DNA of 64,000 bases from NCBI RefSeq assembly GCF_022879595.1, contig NZ_CP084268.1:405501-469500 (forward strand), written 5' to 3'. The notes beneath the pieces were generated by a model. It did not search any database. It was not told the origin of the DNA and saw nothing but the letters and a program-made list of their open reading frames with translations. The DNA comes from Caballeronia sp. Lep1P3. Its GTDB lineage: Bacteria > Pseudomonadota > Gammaproteobacteria > Burkholderiales > Burkholderiaceae. Position 1 is the stretch's first letter; each line of letters starts with the position of its first letter. This document shows positions 43,866 through 52,819 of the stretch, one piece after another. The position numbers were made by a program, and so were the translations under genes.

Positions 43866-44789
43866 ATGGAACTGCGGCACCTTCGCTATTTCGTCGCGGT
43901 AGCCGAGGAAAGAAACTTCACGCGCGCGGCCGAGCGGCTGAACATCGCGCAACCGCCTTTGAGCCGACAGATTCAACAACTCGAGGACATGCTGGGCGTC
44001 CAGTTGCTCGAGCGCAATTCGCGGCCCCTCAAGCTGACGGAAACTGGCAAATTCTTTTATTTGCACGCGGCGCAATTGCTCGCTCAGACATCGGAACTCG
44101 AATCGATGACACGGCGCGTCGGCAACATCGAGCGCAGCCTTTCAATCGGATTCGTGGGTTCGACGCTCTACGGCATGTTGCCCAAGATCATCCGACGCTT
44201 TCGCGACGAAAATCCGACCGTGGAACTGAGCCTTCACGAAATGTCGACAATGGATCAGCTAAGAGCGCTCAAAGACGGGCGCATCGATGTCGGCTTCGGG
44301 CGCATCCGCAATGAAGACGCGAGCATCCGGCGCGTCATTCTGCGCGAAGAAAAGATGATCGTTGCGCTTCCCGAGGGGCATCCGCTTTCTGTGCTCAAGC
44401 CGGTGCTTGCGCTTCGCGATCTCGTTCTTGAAACGCTGATCATTTTTCCCAAGGCGCCGCGCCCGAGCTATGCGGACCAAGTGCTCGCCGCATTCAAGGA
44501 CCGCGCGCTCGAACCGCGTCGCATCTACGAAGTGCGCGAGTTGCAGATCGCGCTCGGTCTCGTCGCGGCAGGAGAGGGCATCTCCGTCGTGCCGAGCAGC
44601 GTATATGGTCTTAAGCGCGATGACGTGAGCTATAAGGAACTGGACGATCCGACGCTCGTGTCGCCGATCATCATGAGCATGCGTGCGCTCGACGAGTCGC
44701 GCGATATCCGCGAGATGCTGGAATTGATCTATCGCCTATATGACGAGGAGAGAATTTCTTATGCGCCGCGCGCGGATAAAGACCGCTAA
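43866..44789 (+). CDS. BenM/CatM-type LysR regulator
   Basis: A 307-aa LysR regulator matching the BenM/CatM/CatR group (MELRHLRYFVAVAEERNFTRAAERLNIAQPPLSRQI over the first 36 residues, then DGRIDVGFGRIRNEDASIRRVILREE). It should respond to muconate and/or benzoate and activate catA-benABCD. ATG 43866 is favoured: GGGAGG lies 8 nt before it, versus 2 nt before the ATG at 43860. It is divergent from catA. Whether it senses benzoate as well cannot be told. Confidence 0.87.
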   Translation: MELRHLRYFVAVAEERNFTRAAERLNIAQPPLSRQIQQLEDMLGVQLLERNSRPLKLTETGKFFYLHAAQLLAQTSELESMTRRVGNIERSLSIGFVGSTLYGMLPKIIRRFRDENPTVELSLHEMSTMDQLRALKDGRIDVGFGRIRNEDASIRRVILREEKMIVALPEGHPLSVLKPVLALRDLVLETLIIFPKAPRPSYADQVLAAFKDRALEPRRIYEVRELQIALGLVAAGEGISVVPSSVYGLKRDDVSYKELDDPTLVSPIIMSMRALDESRDIREMLELIYRLYDEERISYAPRADKDR

Positions 44790-44807
44790 GCGGCATGTTC
44801 ACTTGAC

Positions 44808-44834
44808 GGCAACGGCGCTTCGGGCGCCGTTGCC
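44808..44834. terminator. Bidirectional terminator-like hairpin
   Basis: GGCAACGGCGC and GCGCCGTTGCC form a perfect 11-bp stem around TTCGG, in the 64-bp gap between the convergent LysR and SDR genes. A T-rich tract is lacking, but position and stability fit a shared terminator. Confidence 0.7.
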
Positions 44835-44853
44835 TTGAGCAAAACGCTAAACC

Positions 44854-45615
44854 TTAAACTTGCGCTTGCCCGCCATCGACGAATAGTTCTGCGCCATTCA
44901 CGAAGCTCGCATCGTCGGATGCAAGGAAGAGCGCCGCACCCGCGATTTCGTCGGGCTCGCCGACACGTCCCATCGGAATGCGCGAGGCGAGATGGTCGAG
45001 CAAGCCTTGCTGTTGCGCGGCGTCGGGGCCGGCGAGTTCGACGAGGCCGGGCGTTCTCGTCGCACCCGGGCTGATCGTATTGACGCGGATGCCGCGGTGC
45101 TTGAGATCCAGTACCCAACTGCGCGCGAAGTTGCGGATTGCGGCTTTAGATGCTGAATACACACTAAAAGAAGCCGTTCCTTCGATGGTCGTGGTGGAGC
45201 CGGCGAGAATCACTGACGCGCCTCGCGAAAGCAACGGCAAGGCCTTCTGCACGGTGAAAAGCGTGCCTTTCACATTGCGATCGAACGTGTCGTGATAATG
45301 CGCTTCGGTGATTTTGCCAAGCGGCACCATCGAGCCGCCGCCTGCATTGGCGAAGAGCACATCCAGACGGCCTTTCTCCCCGCGAATTTGTTCATACAAC
45401 ATGTCCAACTGCTCGGGCTTTGAGGAATCGACGCGAACGCCCGTCACTTCTCCAACGGTGGCGATGGCCGCGACGGCGGCATCCAGCTCCGCCTGACGAC
45501 GGCCGGTGACATAAACATGCGCGCCTTCTTGCGCGAAACGCTTCGCGCTTGCCAAGCCAATGCCGCTGGTTGCGCCTGTGACGAGTGCGATCTTGCCTTC
45601 GAGCTTGCGTGCCAT
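44854..45615 (-). CDS. Short-chain dehydrogenase/reductase
   Basis: A 253-aa classical [11 protein letters not shown] cofactor motif, NAGGG, Ser in LAGSTTT, YSASK catalytic Tyr/Lys. It seems complete and shows no specific substrate signature. The ATG at 45615 is preceded by AAGGAGAAACGTC. It is divergent from a LysR gene with two candidate operators between, so that regulator very likely controls it. It could be an alcohol or ketone oxidoreductase induced by a xenobiotic or stress signal. Confidence 0.85.
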   Translation of the reverse strand: MARKLEGKIALVTGATSGIGLASAKRFAQEGAHVYVTGRRQAELDAAVAAIATVGEVTGVRVDSSKPEQLDMLYEQIRGEKGRLDVLFANAGGGSMVPLGKITEAHYHDTFDRNVKGTLFTVQKALPLLSRGASVILAGSTTTIEGTASFSVYSASKAAIRNFARSWVLDLKHRGIRVNTISPGATRTPGLVELAGPDAAQQQGLLDHLASRIPMGRVGEPDEIAGAALFLASDDASFVNGAELFVDGGQAQV

Positions 45616-45673
45616 GACGTTTCTCCTTCCTTCGAGTTCGGTTGATGTGATGTGAGGAGAATATCGACCGCAC

Positions 45674-45692
45674 ATTCTTTTCGAAATAGAAT
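45674..45692. promoter_or_regulatory. Candidate LysR operator ATTCT-N9-AGAAT
   Basis: Perfect 5-bp inverted arms with a TTTTCGAAAT-like centre lie between the divergent SDR and LysR genes. Confidence 0.45.
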
Positions 45693-45696
45693 CGCC

Positions 45697-45713
45697 TGCA
45701 AACCATCGTTGCA
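45697..45713. promoter_or_regulatory. Candidate LysR operator TGCAA-N7-TTGCA
   Basis: Perfect arms TGCAA and TTGCA with a 7-bp spacer, 21 bp before the LysR start, a second site in the same divergent region and next to the site at 45674. Confidence 0.45.
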
Positions 45714-45733
45714 AAAATGAAATGACAGGAACA

Positions 45734-46651
45734 ATGACTAAGCTCCCGGATTTCGAGGGCCTGGCGATGTTCGCCAAAGTGGCCGAGGAAGGCTCCTTTG
45801 CCGCGGCCGCGCGCGCTATGGGCGTGTCGGTCGCAACAGTGTCGCGCGGCGTTGCGAGACTGGAAGAGCGACTCGGTGCGAGACTTTTCAATCGCACATC
45901 GCGCCAGCTTGCGCTTACTGAGTTCGGCGGAACCATTGCGGAAAAGGCCGGCGATATTTATCGTCAGGCGCAAGAAGCGGAGAACGCCGCCAAGGAAATG
46001 TCCATTCATCCGCGCGGCCTTATTCGGCTCGCCGTGCCGATGTCCTTCGGTTTGCGCTGGGTGGCGCCGCTCTTGCCCAATTTCTTTCGCGCTTATCCCG
46101 AGGTGTCGATCGATCTGCACTTGTCGGATGCAACCGTCGATATCGTCGCGCAAGGGTTCGACGCCGCGCTGCGGGTCGCGGCTTTGCCGGACTCGTCGCT
46201 TATTGCAAGGCGTCTTTGTCGCGTGAATCAACTGCTCGTGGCGTCGCCGCAATACGTGCAGCAATGCGGCCGTCCCACGCATCCTAGAGAGTTAGTCGGC
46301 AGGCCCTGTCTTTCATATGCTTATCGCGCCAGCAGCGATGTCTGGCGCTTCGTCAACGATGCCGGCGATGAAGAGTCCGTCACACCCATTGGACCACTGC
46401 GCGTAACGAATGCGGATGCGCTGCTGCCAATGCTGCTCGATGGGCTTGCGATTGCAGAGCTTCCCGAGTTCATTGCGGGCGAATATCTCGCGGATGGAAG
46501 GCTGGAAGTGCTCTTGCCCGAATGGCATCTGACGCGCGGGGGACTGTATTTCGTGACGCCATCGGCCCGGGCGCGTCCGGCCAGAATCACGGCGCTCGCC
46601 GATTACTTCGCGCAACATCTTTCCGAGCTCGTGTGGTATCGATCGAGGTGA
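45734..46651 (+). CDS. LysR-family transcriptional regulator
   Basis: A ~305-aa LysR protein with an HTH at about 15-45 ([31 protein letters not shown]) and an effector domain from about 88. The ATG at 45734 has AGGA nearby; another in-frame ATG lies at 45722. This is the type commonly divergent from SDR genes in Burkholderiaceae. It should control the SDR gene through the two dyads between them. Inducer unknown. Confidence 0.84.
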   Translation: MTKLPDFEGLAMFAKVAEEGSFAAAARAMGVSVATVSRGVARLEERLGARLFNRTSRQLALTEFGGTIAEKAGDIYRQAQEAENAAKEMSIHPRGLIRLAVPMSFGLRWVAPLLPNFFRAYPEVSIDLHLSDATVDIVAQGFDAALRVAALPDSSLIARRLCRVNQLLVASPQYVQQCGRPTHPRELVGRPCLSYAYRASSDVWRFVNDAGDEESVTPIGPLRVTNADALLPMLLDGLAIAELPEFIAGEYLADGRLEVLLPEWHLTRGGLYFVTPSARARPARITALADYFAQHLSELVWYRSR

Positions 46652-46840
46652 GGGCGCGCACGAGTCACATGCCGTTAATTTTGATCTCGTAGACTGCGCC
46701 CTTTGCAGCGAACCCTTCACGCTTTCTCCCGCCGATCGCACCGCTGGTCAGCAAAACCGGATGCGCAAGCGGCTCACGCAAGACGAACGCCGGGAATGAT
46801 GGCCGGACATTCCTGAAAGACAACTACCAAAGGAAATGCC

Positions 46841-47677
46841 ATGCCGTATGTCACAACGAAGGACAACGTCGAAATTTTCTATAAGGACTGGGGCTCCAGG
46901 GACGCGCAGCCAATCGTCTTCCATCATGGTTGGCCGTTGTCGTCCGACGACTGGGACGCGCAAATGCTTTTCTTCGCTCAAAAAGGCTACCGCGTGATTG
47001 CACATGATCGGCGCGGTCATGGGAGATCGTCGCAAGTCTCGGATGGGCACGACATGGACCACTATGCCGCCGATGCTTTCGCGGTGGCCGAAGCGCTCGA
47101 TCTTCGCAATGCGGTGCACATCGGCCATTCGACCGGCGGCGGCGAGGTCGCCCGCTATGTGGCGAGACATGGCGAACCCGCTGGCCGCGTCGCCAAGGCA
47201 GTGCTGGTTAGCGCTGTGCCTCCTCTGATGCTAAAGACCGAAGCAAATCCCGAAGGCTTGCCGCTCGAAGTGTTCGATGGCTTTCGCAAGGCGCTTGCGG
47301 ATAACCGCGCGCAATTCTTTATCGACGTGCCGAGCGGTCCGTTTTATGGCTTCAATCGTTCGGGCGCGACCGTTCATCATGGCGTCATTCAGAACTGGTG
47401 GCGGCAAGGCATGATGGGAAGCGCAAAGGCGCATTACGAAGGCATCAAGGCGTTCTCCGAGACCGATCAGACCGAAGACTTGCGCGCGATCACGGTGCCG
47501 ACGCTGGTGTTGCATGGCGAGGACGACCAGATCGTGCCAATCGCGGATGCAGCGCACAAGTCGATCAAGCTGCTCGCCAATGGCACGCTCAAGACTTATC
47601 CCGGCTTCTCGCATGGCATGCTGACGGTGAATGCGGACATGCTCAACGAAGACCTTCTCGCGTTCGTGCGGGGATAA
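46841..47677 (+). CDS. Alpha/beta hydrolase, non-haem haloperoxidase-like
   Basis: A 278-aa alpha/beta hydrolase of the cofactor-free haloperoxidase/arylesterase group. The nucleophile is S97 in GHSTGGG, the acid Asp lies in LHGEDDQIVPI and the His in GFSHGML; the HHGWPLSSDDWDAQ oxyanion-hole segment is diagnostic. Such enzymes hydrolyse esters and, with peroxide, form peracids. CCAAAGGAAATGCC gives a good RBS. Convergent with the acyltransferase gene; a 38-bp hairpin separates them. Confidence 0.88.
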   Translation: MPYVTTKDNVEIFYKDWGSRDAQPIVFHHGWPLSSDDWDAQMLFFAQKGYRVIAHDRRGHGRSSQVSDGHDMDHYAADAFAVAEALDLRNAVHIGHSTGGGEVARYVARHGEPAGRVAKAVLVSAVPPLMLKTEANPEGLPLEVFDGFRKALADNRAQFFIDVPSGPFYGFNRSGATVHHGVIQNWWRQGMMGSAKAHYEGIKAFSETDQTEDLRAITVPTLVLHGEDDQIVPIADAAHKSIKLLANGTLKTYPGFSHGMLTVNADMLNEDLLAFVRG

Positions 47678-47686
47678 GCAACTCAC

Positions 47687-47724
47687 AGGTGATCGGCCGA
47701 TGACGTGTATTGCGCCGATCACCT
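47687..47724. terminator. Hairpin between convergent genes
   Basis: AGGTGATCGGC (47687-47697) and GCCGATCACCT (47714-47724) are perfect 11-bp arms around a 16-nt loop, between the convergent hydrolase and acyltransferase stops. There is no T-run, so termination strength is uncertain. Confidence 0.6.
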
Positions 47725-47739
47725 CGCCGCCGATGTCGC

Positions 47740-48831
47740 TTATTCGCTTCGGGCTTTAGCACGCGGGCGCATCTGCGTGCGCAGCCTGCGAAAGATGGCG
47801 TAGTCGGGCCGTATCTTTTCGAACTCGTATCGCTGAACGAGACGGCCGCCGAAGCCCGCAAGAAACTGAAGAATGCCGGCGGTTGCAACCCCATCGAAGT
47901 CCAATTCGAGTTGCCTGTCGCGGGCGATTGCCATGGCGCGCCATACGAGCAGCGAGACGGCGCCGCCATGCGCGGATTCGAGGCGCGACGTCAAAAGATA
48001 GTAGACGTGCGAACGATCCCATACGAGTGTCGTGGCCGCGACGAGCGAGCCGTCTTCATCGAATGCGCCGATGATCATGCCGGCCTTGCGCGTCATGACT
48101 TCGTTCAACAAGTGCCGCATGAGCCCGGAGCCGTAGTGGTTGCCGCGATCGCGCGCCGCCAGATTGGATTCATAGAAGTCGACGAATGCGTCGACATTTG
48201 CAATTTCCTCAACAGTGAAATGCTCCGCTGCGCGTCGGACACGGTTGCGTGTCTTGTAGTCGAGCCTCGCCCAGTCGTAGTCTTCGTTCGCGCCCGGCGC
48301 GAGTCTTAGCGTGAATCTCACGGATACATTGAAGCCGGCCAGCATGAACGCGGCGGCCTCTGCATCCGACACACGCGGATCGGCAAGCTGCTGGAAATGC
48401 GCGCATTCGGGCAGTTGCTCGATCAGCTTGCGCGTGACATCGAGACGATGGCGCCATTCCGAATGGCTGCTGCCCTTCGCGCGCGCCTTGATGACGGGGC
48501 CGAGTGTCCTCGTGATTGCGGGCAGATAGGACACCCGCCAAAGGCGGCCGCCTTTGATCAGCGTGTAAGGCATCTCGGCAATGATGGCGTCGCCGGACTT
48601 GACGACGGCTACGTGCCAGTTGTCACCCGCCGTGGCATTCAGCCACCAGGGTTCGTGAAAGATGGAACGTTCGGTCAGACCTTTGCGTTCAATTCGTTCG
48701 CTTTGTTCACTCGAATCCTTTGATTCGAATCGATCGGATATCGGCGGCTGTGCTGCAGTGGATGGTGCTTTGACCGTATGAGGTTTTAAGGGAGCGGGCA
48801 CTGTTGAAGTCGAACGCTTCTCCATCGTCAT
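47740..48831 (-). CDS. FemAB-like / GNAT_6 acyltransferase
   Basis: A 363-aa cytoplasmic protein whose core (about 55-350) resembles GNAT_6/FemAB-type acyltransferases, with ERSIFHEPWWLNATAGDNWHVAVVK, DYKTRNRVRRAAEHFTVEE and the AHGGAVSLLVWRAMAIARDRQLELDFDG region that forms the acyl/aminoacyl binding fold. Relatives often act in cell-envelope or exopolysaccharide synthesis. The first ~50 residues are Ser/Pro/Glu-rich and poorly conserved. Acceptor and donor are unknown. Confidence 0.65.
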   Translation of the reverse strand: MTMEKRSTSTVPAPLKPHTVKAPSTAAQPPISDRFESKDSSEQSERIERKGLTERSIFHEPWWLNATAGDNWHVAVVKSGDAIIAEMPYTLIKGGRLWRVSYLPAITRTLGPVIKARAKGSSHSEWRHRLDVTRKLIEQLPECAHFQQLADPRVSDAEAAAFMLAGFNVSVRFTLRLAPGANEDYDWARLDYKTRNRVRRAAEHFTVEEIANVDAFVDFYESNLAARDRGNHYGSGLMRHLLNEVMTRKAGMIIGAFDEDGSLVAATTLVWDRSHVYYLLTSRLESAHGGAVSLLVWRAMAIARDRQLELDFDGVATAGILQFLAGFGGRLVQRYEFEKIRPDYAIFRRLRTQMRPRAKARSE

Positions 48832-48983
48832 GGCGATTGATCCCTCCGAGGTCGCGCTTTCCTATACTAACGAGAGATTCGCTCGCGTGCGCCGCTGCGC
48901 GCCAACTGCATCGCAGGCGTAGCACACACACAACGAACACGAAGTGATCCCGACGAGACTTGACCTTCAGATAGGACACATAT

Positions 48984-49805
48984 ATGCCCCGCACCGCCGC
49001 CGAAAAACGTGCCGCATTTCGCGCACTGCACGCCTCGGGCTGTTTCATGCTGCCTAACCCCTGGGATGCGGGCAGCGCGCGTTACCTCGCGAGCTTGGGT
49101 TTCGAGGCCATCGCCACGACGAGTTCGGGCTTCGCGTGGTCGACCGCGCACGCCGACAATCGCGTGCCGCGCGATGCCGTATTGAATCATCTGCGCATGA
49201 TGGTGGATTCGTGCGATCTACCCGTCAACGCCGACTTTGAAAACGGCTTCGGAGACGACCCCGCGGGCGTCGCGCAAAGCGTGAAACTGGCGGTCGGCAC
49301 GGGCGTAGCGGGGCTTTCCATCGAGGATTCGACGGGCGACGCCGCGAACCCGCTCTTTCCGGTCGATGTCGCCGTTGCGCGCCTCGAAGCGGCGCGTCAA
49401 GCAATCGACGAGACCGGCGGCGACACGCTGCTCATTGGCCGCGCGGAGAATTTCTTTGCGGGCAAGCCGGATCTCGATGACGCCATCGCAAGGCTCACGG
49501 CCTACGCGCAAGCCGGAGCCGACTGCCTTTACGCGCCCGGAATACAAAGCCGCGAACAGATCGAAGCCGTGGTTGCCGCAGTCGCGCCCAAGCCGGTGAA
49601 CGTACTCGTCGGCTCTGCATCGGCCATGACGTTGAGCGATTTCGCGGCGCTGGGCGTGCGGCGCGTAAGCGTCGGCGGTGGGCTGGCGCGCGCGGCATGG
49701 GGCGGTTTCATGCGAGCGGCGCAATCGCTTGCAGAGGGACGATTCGACGGCTTCGCCGACGCCGCATCGGGCGCGCAGCTCAACGCGATCTTCACTGACC
49801 GTTAA
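48984..49805 (+). CDS. Isocitrate lyase/PEP mutase-family protein
   Basis: A 273-aa TIM barrel of the ICL/PEPM superfamily: FMLPNPWDAGSARYLASLG at 22-40, NADFENGFGDDP (metal site) and the GRAENFF segment. The KKCGH motif of true isocitrate lyases is absent, so the reaction more likely resembles oxaloacetate decarboxylase or phosphonopyruvate-type enzymes. It is single and not obviously tied to neighbours; the GntR gene starts 234 bp later. Confidence 0.8.
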   Translation: MPRTAAEKRAAFRALHASGCFMLPNPWDAGSARYLASLGFEAIATTSSGFAWSTAHADNRVPRDAVLNHLRMMVDSCDLPVNADFENGFGDDPAGVAQSVKLAVGTGVAGLSIEDSTGDAANPLFPVDVAVARLEAARQAIDETGGDTLLIGRAENFFAGKPDLDDAIARLTAYAQAGADCLYAPGIQSREQIEAVVAAVAPKPVNVLVGSASAMTLSDFAALGVRRVSVGGGLARAAWGGFMRAAQSLAEGRFDGFADAASGAQLNAIFTDR

Positions 49806-50003
49806 GCGCTGACACCGCGTGCGATTGCGCCAAAGTTTGCGACGAAGGCCTGACGTTGTCATAACATCGACAAGGCCGCTTCAAAAAACGTGGGAATCCG
49901 AAGTAAATGGACGGACGCCAGCGAGATTGACTTAGCTTAACGTTTTCCCTTAGCGATACATCATTGACTCACTTGCGAACTCGTACCAAACTTCGACTCA
50001 ATG

Positions 50004-50015
50004 CTGTGATCACAG
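50004..50015. promoter_or_regulatory. Candidate GntR operator CTGTGATCACAG
   Basis: A perfect 12-bp palindrome lies 25 bp before the GntR GTG start codon, a common spot for autorepression by FCD-type GntR proteins. A further TCAC word follows at 50017-50020. Confidence 0.5.
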
Positions 50016-50039
50016 GTCACAAAAGCCCGGAGACGCAGA

Positions 50040-50774
50040 GTGACCACACGCACGACGACGGACTTGCCCGCGCTCCAGTTCGTCACAAGACAGACGATGG
50101 CCGAGGGCGTCTACGCGCAACTCAAAGAGGCCATCATGACCGGGCGCTTTGCGCCGGGACAGTTGCTGAGTCTGCGCAGCGTCGCGGAGGCAGTCGGGTC
50201 ATCGACCATGCCGGTGCGCGCCGCGCTCACGCGCTTGCAAGCCGAAGGCGCGCTCGTCGACGGGCCGGGCCGCGCGCTGATGGTCCCGCCCATGACGCTC
50301 GAACTTCTCGACGAACTGCGCGACGTGCGCATCGCGCTCGAAGGAACAGTGGCGCGGCGCGCGGCCTTGCGCATGACGCGAACGCATCTCAGCGCATTGC
50401 AGAGCATCTTCGCCGCGATGGACCGGCATGCCGAAGCCGGCGACGTGTCCGCGTTTCTGCGCAGCAATTTCGAATTCCATATCGCCATTTACACGCACGG
50501 CGCAAGCGATATCACGCTCGCCACCATTCAAAGCCTCTGGGTGCGCATCGGTCCGTTTCTGAATCTCGTCGCACCCGACGTTGCGCATATGCGCCGCTCG
50601 ATGGCCGCGCACCGATATATCGTCGATGCGCTCTGGCGAGGCGACGGTGAAGATGCGCGCGCGGGCATCGAAGAAGACATTCGCGATGCCGCAGCCGACT
50701 TGCGCGAGCGTCTGCAAGCCATCGAAAGACTGAACGACAGCGGCACGAAACGCAGCGAGCAGCCAAGCGCCTGA
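50040..50774 (+). CDS. GntR-family (FCD) transcriptional regulator
   Basis: A 244-aa GntR/FCD regulator starting with GTG: winged HTH (FAPGQLLSLRSVAEAVGSSTMPVRAALTRL at about 38-67) and FCD domain with the Arg/Asp and His ligands (LRDVRIALEG; NFEFHIAIYTHG). It begins the run GntR-BKACE-dehydrogenase, all on the plus strand with short gaps (58 and 37 bp), so it likely regulates its own operon. The effector is probably the 3-hydroxy- or 3-ketoacid degraded by the operon. Confidence 0.83.
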   Translation: MTTRTTTDLPALQFVTRQTMAEGVYAQLKEAIMTGRFAPGQLLSLRSVAEAVGSSTMPVRAALTRLQAEGALVDGPGRALMVPPMTLELLDELRDVRIALEGTVARRAALRMTRTHLSALQSIFAAMDRHAEAGDVSAFLRSNFEFHIAIYTHGASDITLATIQSLWVRIGPFLNLVAPDVAHMRRSMAAHRYIVDALWRGDGEDARAGIEEDIRDAAADLRERLQAIERLNDSGTKRSEQPSA

Positions 50775-50832
50775 GCTTTACCGGTAACACGGCAGCCGAG
50801 ACGACGGACACAACGAGAAACGGAGGAACTGC

Positions 50833-51765
50833 ATGGCAGCGAAACGCAAGGTCATCATTACGTGCGCGCCGACGGGCGCGATTCATACGCCCTCGATGTC
50901 GCCGCATCTTCCGATCACGCCGCAGCAAATCGGCGATGCAGCGCTCGCTGCGGCACGGGAAGGCGCGGCCATCCTGCATCTTCATGCACGCGATCCCGTT
51001 GACGGTCATCCGACGCAGGACCCGGCCGTGTTTCAGGCGTTCCTTCCGCGCATCAAGGCGCAGACGGATGCCGTCATTAATATCACGACGGGCGGCAGTC
51101 CGCACATGACGGTGGCCGAGCGCCTCAAGCCCGCGCATCACTTCAAGCCCGAAGTGGCGTCGCTCAATATGGGTTCGATGAACTTCGGCCTGTATCCGAT
51201 GCTCGATCGCTTCAAGGAACTGAAGTACGACTGGGAGCGCAAGCATCTCGAGAACAGCCGCGATCTCGTGTTCAAGAACACGTTCGCGGACATCGAATAC
51301 ATTCTCACGTCGTGCAGCGCGAACGGCACGCGCTTCGAGTACGAGTGCTACGACATCTCGCATCTGTATAACCTCGCGCATTTCGTGGATCGCGGGCTCG
51401 CGAAGCCGCCGTTTTTCGTGCAGAGCGTCTTCGGTTTGCTGGGCGGCATCGGGCCACATCCGGAAGACCTCGCGCACATGCGCCGCACCGCGGACCGTCT
51501 GTTCGGCAAGGACTATGTATGGTCGATTCTCGGCGCGGGACGCAATCAGATTGCGCTCGGATCGATAGGCGTTGCGCAAGGGTCCAACGTGCGCGTGGGC
51601 CTCGAAGATTCGCTGTGGATCGAGCCGGGCAAGCTCGCGGAATCGAGCGCGGCGCAGGTGCGCAAGATACGGCAGGTGATTGAAGGCCTTTCGCTCGATA
51701 TCGCGACGCCCGCGGAAGCGCGCGAAATGCTGCAACTGAAGGGCGCGAGCGAGACCGACTTCTGA
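50833..51765 (+). CDS. Beta-keto acid cleavage enzyme (BKACE, DUF849)
   Basis: A 310-aa BKACE. These Zn enzymes condense a beta-keto acid with acetyl-CoA, giving acetoacetate and a new CoA ester. The zinc ligands are the two His in ILHLHARDP; the catalytic acid residues appear in VGLEDSLW, and the substrate loop in GAGRNQI. CGGAGG precedes the start. With the adjoining 3-hydroxyacid dehydrogenase it makes a two-step 3-hydroxyacid route, as in carnitine degradation, though a carnitine role is not shown. Confidence 0.87.
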   Translation: MAAKRKVIITCAPTGAIHTPSMSPHLPITPQQIGDAALAAAREGAAILHLHARDPVDGHPTQDPAVFQAFLPRIKAQTDAVINITTGGSPHMTVAERLKPAHHFKPEVASLNMGSMNFGLYPMLDRFKELKYDWERKHLENSRDLVFKNTFADIEYILTSCSANGTRFEYECYDISHLYNLAHFVDRGLAKPPFFVQSVFGLLGGIGPHPEDLAHMRRTADRLFGKDYVWSILGAGRNQIALGSIGVAQGSNVRVGLEDSLWIEPGKLAESSAAQVRKIRQVIEGLSLDIATPAEAREMLQLKGASETDF

Positions 51766-51802
51766 CCGAATAAAGAGACCCAATCATCGAGGAAGAATCG
51801 AC

Positions 51803-52765
51803 ATGCAAGAAAGAACGATCGCGGTCATCGGCTCGGGGCGCATCGGCCGCGCATGGGCCATCGTGTTCGCGCGCAGCGGTTTCGCCGTGAGGCTTCACGA
51901 CGCCGCGCCACATATGCTGGAAGGTGCCATTCCCGCGATTCGCGAGAGCGTGGGGGACCTGACATCGTTCGGTCTTATCGACGAACCGGTCGATACGATC
52001 GTCGCGCGTATCACGGCCTGCAAGACGCTTGGCGAGACGGTGGCCAATGCCGATCTCGTGCAGGAGAACATCGCTGAAGTCGTCGAAGCCAAGCGCGCGC
52101 TTTTCGCCGATCTCGACCGTCTGACGAAGCCCGATGCGTTGCTCGCAAGCTCGACCTCGGGGCTGCCGGCATCGACGTTCACGGAAGGGCTGCAAGGACG
52201 CGCGCGCTGCCTTGTAGCGCATCCGGTGAACCCGCCGTCGCTCGTGCCGCTCGTCGAGCTATGCGGTGCGCCGTGGACCGCGCCCGACACGCTCGCGCGT
52301 GCCCGCGCGCTGTACGAAGAAGCGGGGCAGAAGCCTGTCGTCGTGAATCGCGAAATATCGGGCTTTCTGCTGAATCGTCTGCAAGGCGCGGTGCTCGACG
52401 AAGCACTGAGCCTCTATGAACAAGGCTACGCGAGCGCAGCCGATCTCGACACCGTGATGCGCGACGGCCTCGCGATGCGATGGTCCTTCATGGGACCGTT
52501 CGAAACCATCGATCTCAACGCGCCCGGCGGCGTGGCCGATTACGCGTCGCGCTATGGCGGCACGTATCGCAGCATCGCGGCGACGCGCGTGCCGTTCGAC
52601 TGGCCCGCCGATACGCTCGCAAGGCTCGATGGCGAGCGCCGCGAAGTGCTCGCGCGCGATCGCATCGAGGAACGCAGCCGCTGGCGGGATCGTCGCCTGA
52701 TGGCGTTGCTTGCCCATCGGCGATCGGTCGAAGATCAGTCGGCAGAAGGCGACGAAACTGCGTAG
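51803..52765 (+). CDS. 3-hydroxyacyl-CoA / L-carnitine dehydrogenase family
   Basis: A 320-aa NAD-dependent 3-hydroxyacid dehydrogenase: VIGSGRIGRAWA Rossmann motif, ASSTSGLP catalytic Ser, HPVNPPSLVPLVE catalytic His and the C-terminal NRLQGAVLDEALSLYEQG. The length and HPVNPP signature fit the carnitine dehydrogenase/lambda-crystallin (gulonate) group rather than the true 3-hydroxybutyryl-CoA enzymes. It likely makes the 3-keto acid cleaved by the BKACE 37 bp upstream. Confidence 0.82.
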   Translation: MQERTIAVIGSGRIGRAWAIVFARSGFAVRLHDAAPHMLEGAIPAIRESVGDLTSFGLIDEPVDTIVARITACKTLGETVANADLVQENIAEVVEAKRALFADLDRLTKPDALLASSTSGLPASTFTEGLQGRARCLVAHPVNPPSLVPLVELCGAPWTAPDTLARARALYEEAGQKPVVVNREISGFLLNRLQGAVLDEALSLYEQGYASAADLDTVMRDGLAMRWSFMGPFETIDLNAPGGVADYASRYGGTYRSIAATRVPFDWPADTLARLDGERREVLARDRIEERSRWRDRRLMALLAHRRSVEDQSAEGDETA

Positions 52766-52819
52766 GCGCCCCCGCGCGATTTATAAACGCCAAAGCGTCG
52801 TCGACACACCCGCGCGCGT

